Assembly: GCF_030655195.1 (NCBI RefSeq)
Contig: NZ_JAURWA010000041.1
Coordinates: 1 to 32,377, forward strand
Length of the DNA: 32,377 nt
Direction: 5' to 3'
Origin: Patulibacter sp.
GTDB lineage: Bacteria; Actinomycetota; Thermoleophilia; Solirubrobacterales; Solirubrobacteraceae
In this document: positions 31,052 through 32,377 of the stretch, piece after piece
Layout of the letters: each line of letters opens with the position of its first letter
Numbering within the stretch: the stretch's first letter is position 1
The notes under the pieces: model-generated
Databases searched by the model: none
What the model was told of the DNA's origin: nothing
Seen by the model: the letters and a program-made list of their open reading frames with translations, nothing else
Made by a program: the position numbers and the translations under genes

Positions 31052-31893
31052 CAGGCCACCTCCACCAGGGTCGGGTCGGTCTTGCGGGTCGTCGCGCGGG
31101 TCGCGGCGATCGGGGCCTCGGGGTCGGGGACCGCGGTGCGCGGCACGTCGATCTCGGCGGCCAGCTCGCGGAACGCCTGGGCGGCGCGGCCGTCGGGCTT
31201 GCGGAGGACGAGGGGGACGCCCTCCGTCGTGGCGTCGTGGAAGCCGGAGCGCATCGGGATCTGAGCCTCCAGCAGCGGCGCGTCGAGCTCGGGGAGCGCG
31301 TCGTTCAGCGTCTGGAAGGTGTTGCGCCGGGCCTCGACGTTGTTGCGCAGCAGCCCGAGCGTCTCGACGGTGACGCGGCGACGGCGCAGCGTGGCCAGCG
31401 TGGTCAGCAGCGTCGCGGCGCCCTTGTAGGCGTTGCGGTCGATCATCGAGATCGGGACGAGGACCTCGTCCGCGGCGACGAACGCGTTGACGGTCAGCAG
31501 GCCGAGGTTCGGGGGGCAGTCGATCAGCACGTAGTCGTAGGCGGGCGTCGCCTCGCTCAGCGCCTCGGCGAGGAACTCCTCGCGCCGGACCTGCGAGACG
31601 AGCGTCAGCTCGACGTCCGCCATGCGCCCGTCGCCGGCGAGCAGGTCGACCGCGGGGGCGACCTCGCGCAGGAGCGCGGCCCCGGCCTCGGCCTCGCCGA
31701 GGAACACGTCCGCGATGGTGTGCGGCGCGTCCTCGGGGTCGTGCCCGAGCATCGCGGTCGTGTCGAACTGCGGGTCGGCGTCGACGACCAGGGTGCGGCG
31801 GCCGGCCTGGCCGAGCGCCACGGCCAGGTTCACGGTCACGGTGCTCTTGCCCGCGCCGCCCTTCTGGTTGGCGACGGCGATCACTCGGGTCAT
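31051..31893 (-). CDS. ParA family ATPase
   Basis: This 280-residue protein starts TRVIAVANQKGGAGKSTVTV, holding the deviant Walker A motif KGGAGKST at residues 11-18. It then has TLVVDADPQFDTT (Walker A' Asp) and YDYVLIDCPPNLGLLTVNA (Walker B). There is no N-terminal helix-turn-helix, so it is the short type that relies on its partner for DNA repression. A 35-residue hydrophilic tail follows the fold. CAAGGACG lies about seven bases before the ATG at 31893. The frame also stays open to a GTG at 32013, which would add 40 Pro-rich residues. The partner gene overlaps its stop. No mnmG, rsmG or canonical ParB is nearby, so this is not the standard chromosomal parABS locus; it could position a plasmid-derived element or a protein cargo. 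Confidence 0.93.
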   Translation of the reverse strand: MTRVIAVANQKGGAGKSTVTVNLAVALGQAGRRTLVVDADPQFDTTAMLGHDPEDAPHTIADVFLGEAEAGAALLREVAPAVDLLAGDGRMADVELTLVSQVRREEFLAEALSEATPAYDYVLIDCPPNLGLLTVNAFVAADEVLVPISMIDRNAYKGAATLLTTLATLRRRRVTVETLGLLRNNVEARRNTFQTLNDALPELDAPLLEAQIPMRSGFHDATTEGVPLVLRKPDGRAAQAFRELAAEIDVPRTAVPDPEAPIAATRATTRKTDPTLVEVA

Positions 31894-32006
31894 CGGATGG
31901 CGTCCTTGCGGTGGGGTGCGGGCCGGACCGGCGGGTCCGGCGGGGGAGGGCCCGCCGCGGCCGGTCGGCCGGGCGGGCGGTTCTCGCTCGTCCGGGTGTT
32001 CGCCAC
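31890..32006 (-). CDS. Possible 38-residue leader ORF coupled to parA
   Basis: A frame from GTG at 32006 ends in a TGA overlapping the parA ATG (ATGA). It encodes VANTRTSENRPPGRPAAAGP and continues Pro-rich to KDAIR. Its third positions are mostly G or C (about 33 of 37), better than those of the parA-frame extension over the same bases. AAGGAGT (32017-32023) lies ten bases upstream; this is spaced better for a parA-frame GTG at 32013. Either the leader ORF or the extended ParA may be real, or neither. Confidence 0.3.
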   Translation of the reverse strand: MANTRTSENRPPGRPAAAGPPPPDPPVRPAPHRKDAIR

Positions 32007-32080
32007 GCCGCACGGGACTCCTTCCGCGCGACCTCGCAGGTTCCCGGCCAGTCGGTCCCGCCGCCGTCCTGCAGCGCGGT

Positions 32081-32145
32081 CGCCCGTCCGCCGCACCGCC
32101 CGTCCGCCGCCCCGCGCCCCCGACCGGCCCCGCGCCCGTCCGCCG
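32081..32145 (-). repeat. Direct repeats upstream of the parA operon, candidate centromere/operator
   Basis: CGCCCGTCCGCCG occurs three times, at 32081-32093, 32097-32109 and 32133-32145 (spacings of 16 and 36 bases). The copies lie in non-coding DNA about 190-250 bases upstream of the parA ATG. Ribbon-helix-helix partition proteins bind short direct repeats upstream of their operons. The low sequence complexity of the region makes chance repetition possible. Confidence 0.4.
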
Positions 32146-32276
32146 CTCCGACCCTCCCGCCCGCCCACCGGTCGCCCGGGCGGGCGTCCTCCCGGCCCGC
32201 CGATCGACCTGCCGGTCGCGGTCGCGCCCGCCCGGCCGCCCCGGTCTCCGGTCGACCCGGCAGACCCCCGGACGAC

Positions 32277-32316
32277 CGCGCGGGGGAGCGGCCGTCCCGT
32301 CGACCGCTCCCGCGCG
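32277..32316. terminator. Strong inverted repeat near the right edge
   Basis: GGGAGCGG (32284-32291) pairs with CCGCTCCC (32304-32311) over a 12-base loop. A further five base pairs (CGCGC/GCGCG) follow after a two-base bulge. It could be a terminator of a gene beyond the right edge or part of the upstream regulatory region. Confidence 0.35.
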
Positions 32317-32377
32317 CCGTCGCCCGCTCGGCGGGGCGCCCAGGCGGCCGTCGGTCCGTCCCGCCGACCGGCGGCCC

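Larger units (their letters stand above)
31894..32377. other. Extremely GC-rich region upstream of parA to the window edge
   Basis: Apart from the possible leader ORF and the direct repeats, I find no gene here. From about 32180 to the end I noticed no stop codon on either strand and no ATG, so the edge of a gene running off the window cannot be excluded. The sequence is dominated by C/G runs and short CCGGTCG and CCGTC motifs. Confidence 0.45.

Noticed and set aside
31051..31893. Identification of the ParA gene as the main chromosomal segregation parA.
   Set aside because: There is no ParB, no mnmG/rsmG neighbourhood and no palindromic chromosomal parS site. The partner is of a different type.
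31911..31922. GGGGTGCGGGCC next to the parA start as another repeat copy.
   Set aside because: Only about 12 bases match the unit before the sequences diverge.

Overview
The window is about 32 kb of very GC-rich DNA with G or C at nearly every third codon position. The content suggests a high-GC actinobacterium: many acyl-CoA enzymes, actinobacterial-style -10 boxes (TAnnnT) sitting directly on start codons, and a manganese-riboswitch sequence form that I associate with actinobacteria. Thermoleophilia/Solirubrobacterales (Patulibacter or Conexibacter relatives) is my best guess, but that is an impression and not proof. I see no rRNA, tRNA, CRISPR array, transposase or integrase. Most of the window reads as ordinary chromosome, densely packed with short operons on both strands.

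Left part (1-7.6 kb): the 3' end of an AlkA-like DNA glycosylase; a dihydrofolate-reductase-like enzyme; a single-chain fusion of nicotinate phosphoribosyltransferase with nicotinamidase (two consecutive NAD salvage steps); a TerC-type membrane protein behind a yybP-ykoY (Mn2+) riboswitch; a family 2 glycosyltransferase; a three-copy 73-bp tandem repeat; a metallo-beta-lactamase-fold (MBL) hydrolase; and a second MBL hydrolase in an operon with a TetR regulator whose likely operator lies in the operon promoter.

Middle (7.7-20.7 kb): a thiolase, an SCP2 sterol-carrier protein, a lipoprotein-NUDIX pair, a 14-helix drug exporter with its TetR regulator (matching operators before both genes), a PIG-V-like membrane mannosyltransferase, an unknown 137-residue protein, a second array of the same repeat family in opposite orientation (72-bp period), exonuclease III, a crotonase, and a plus-strand run of HSL-type esterase, glycerol kinase and PlsC-type acyltransferase that could release glycerol, phosphorylate it and acylate the product.

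Right part (20.8-32.4 kb): a short-chain dehydrogenase; an acyl-CoA catabolic operon of two acyl-CoA dehydrogenases and a degenerate MBL-fold protein with a palindrome over its promoter; a TPR protein; a small secreted cysteine-containing protein; a dienelactone hydrolase; a carbohydrate group (NAGPA-type phosphodiester glycosidase, GT4 glycosyltransferase, secreted GH114 glycosidase); and finally a ParA ATPase coupled to a partner with a long disordered N-terminus and two tandem ribbon-helix-helix-like units, preceded by short direct repeats. That last module, the repeat family and the NAD-salvage fusion are the items most worth follow-up. All functional names rest on motif recognition by eye.
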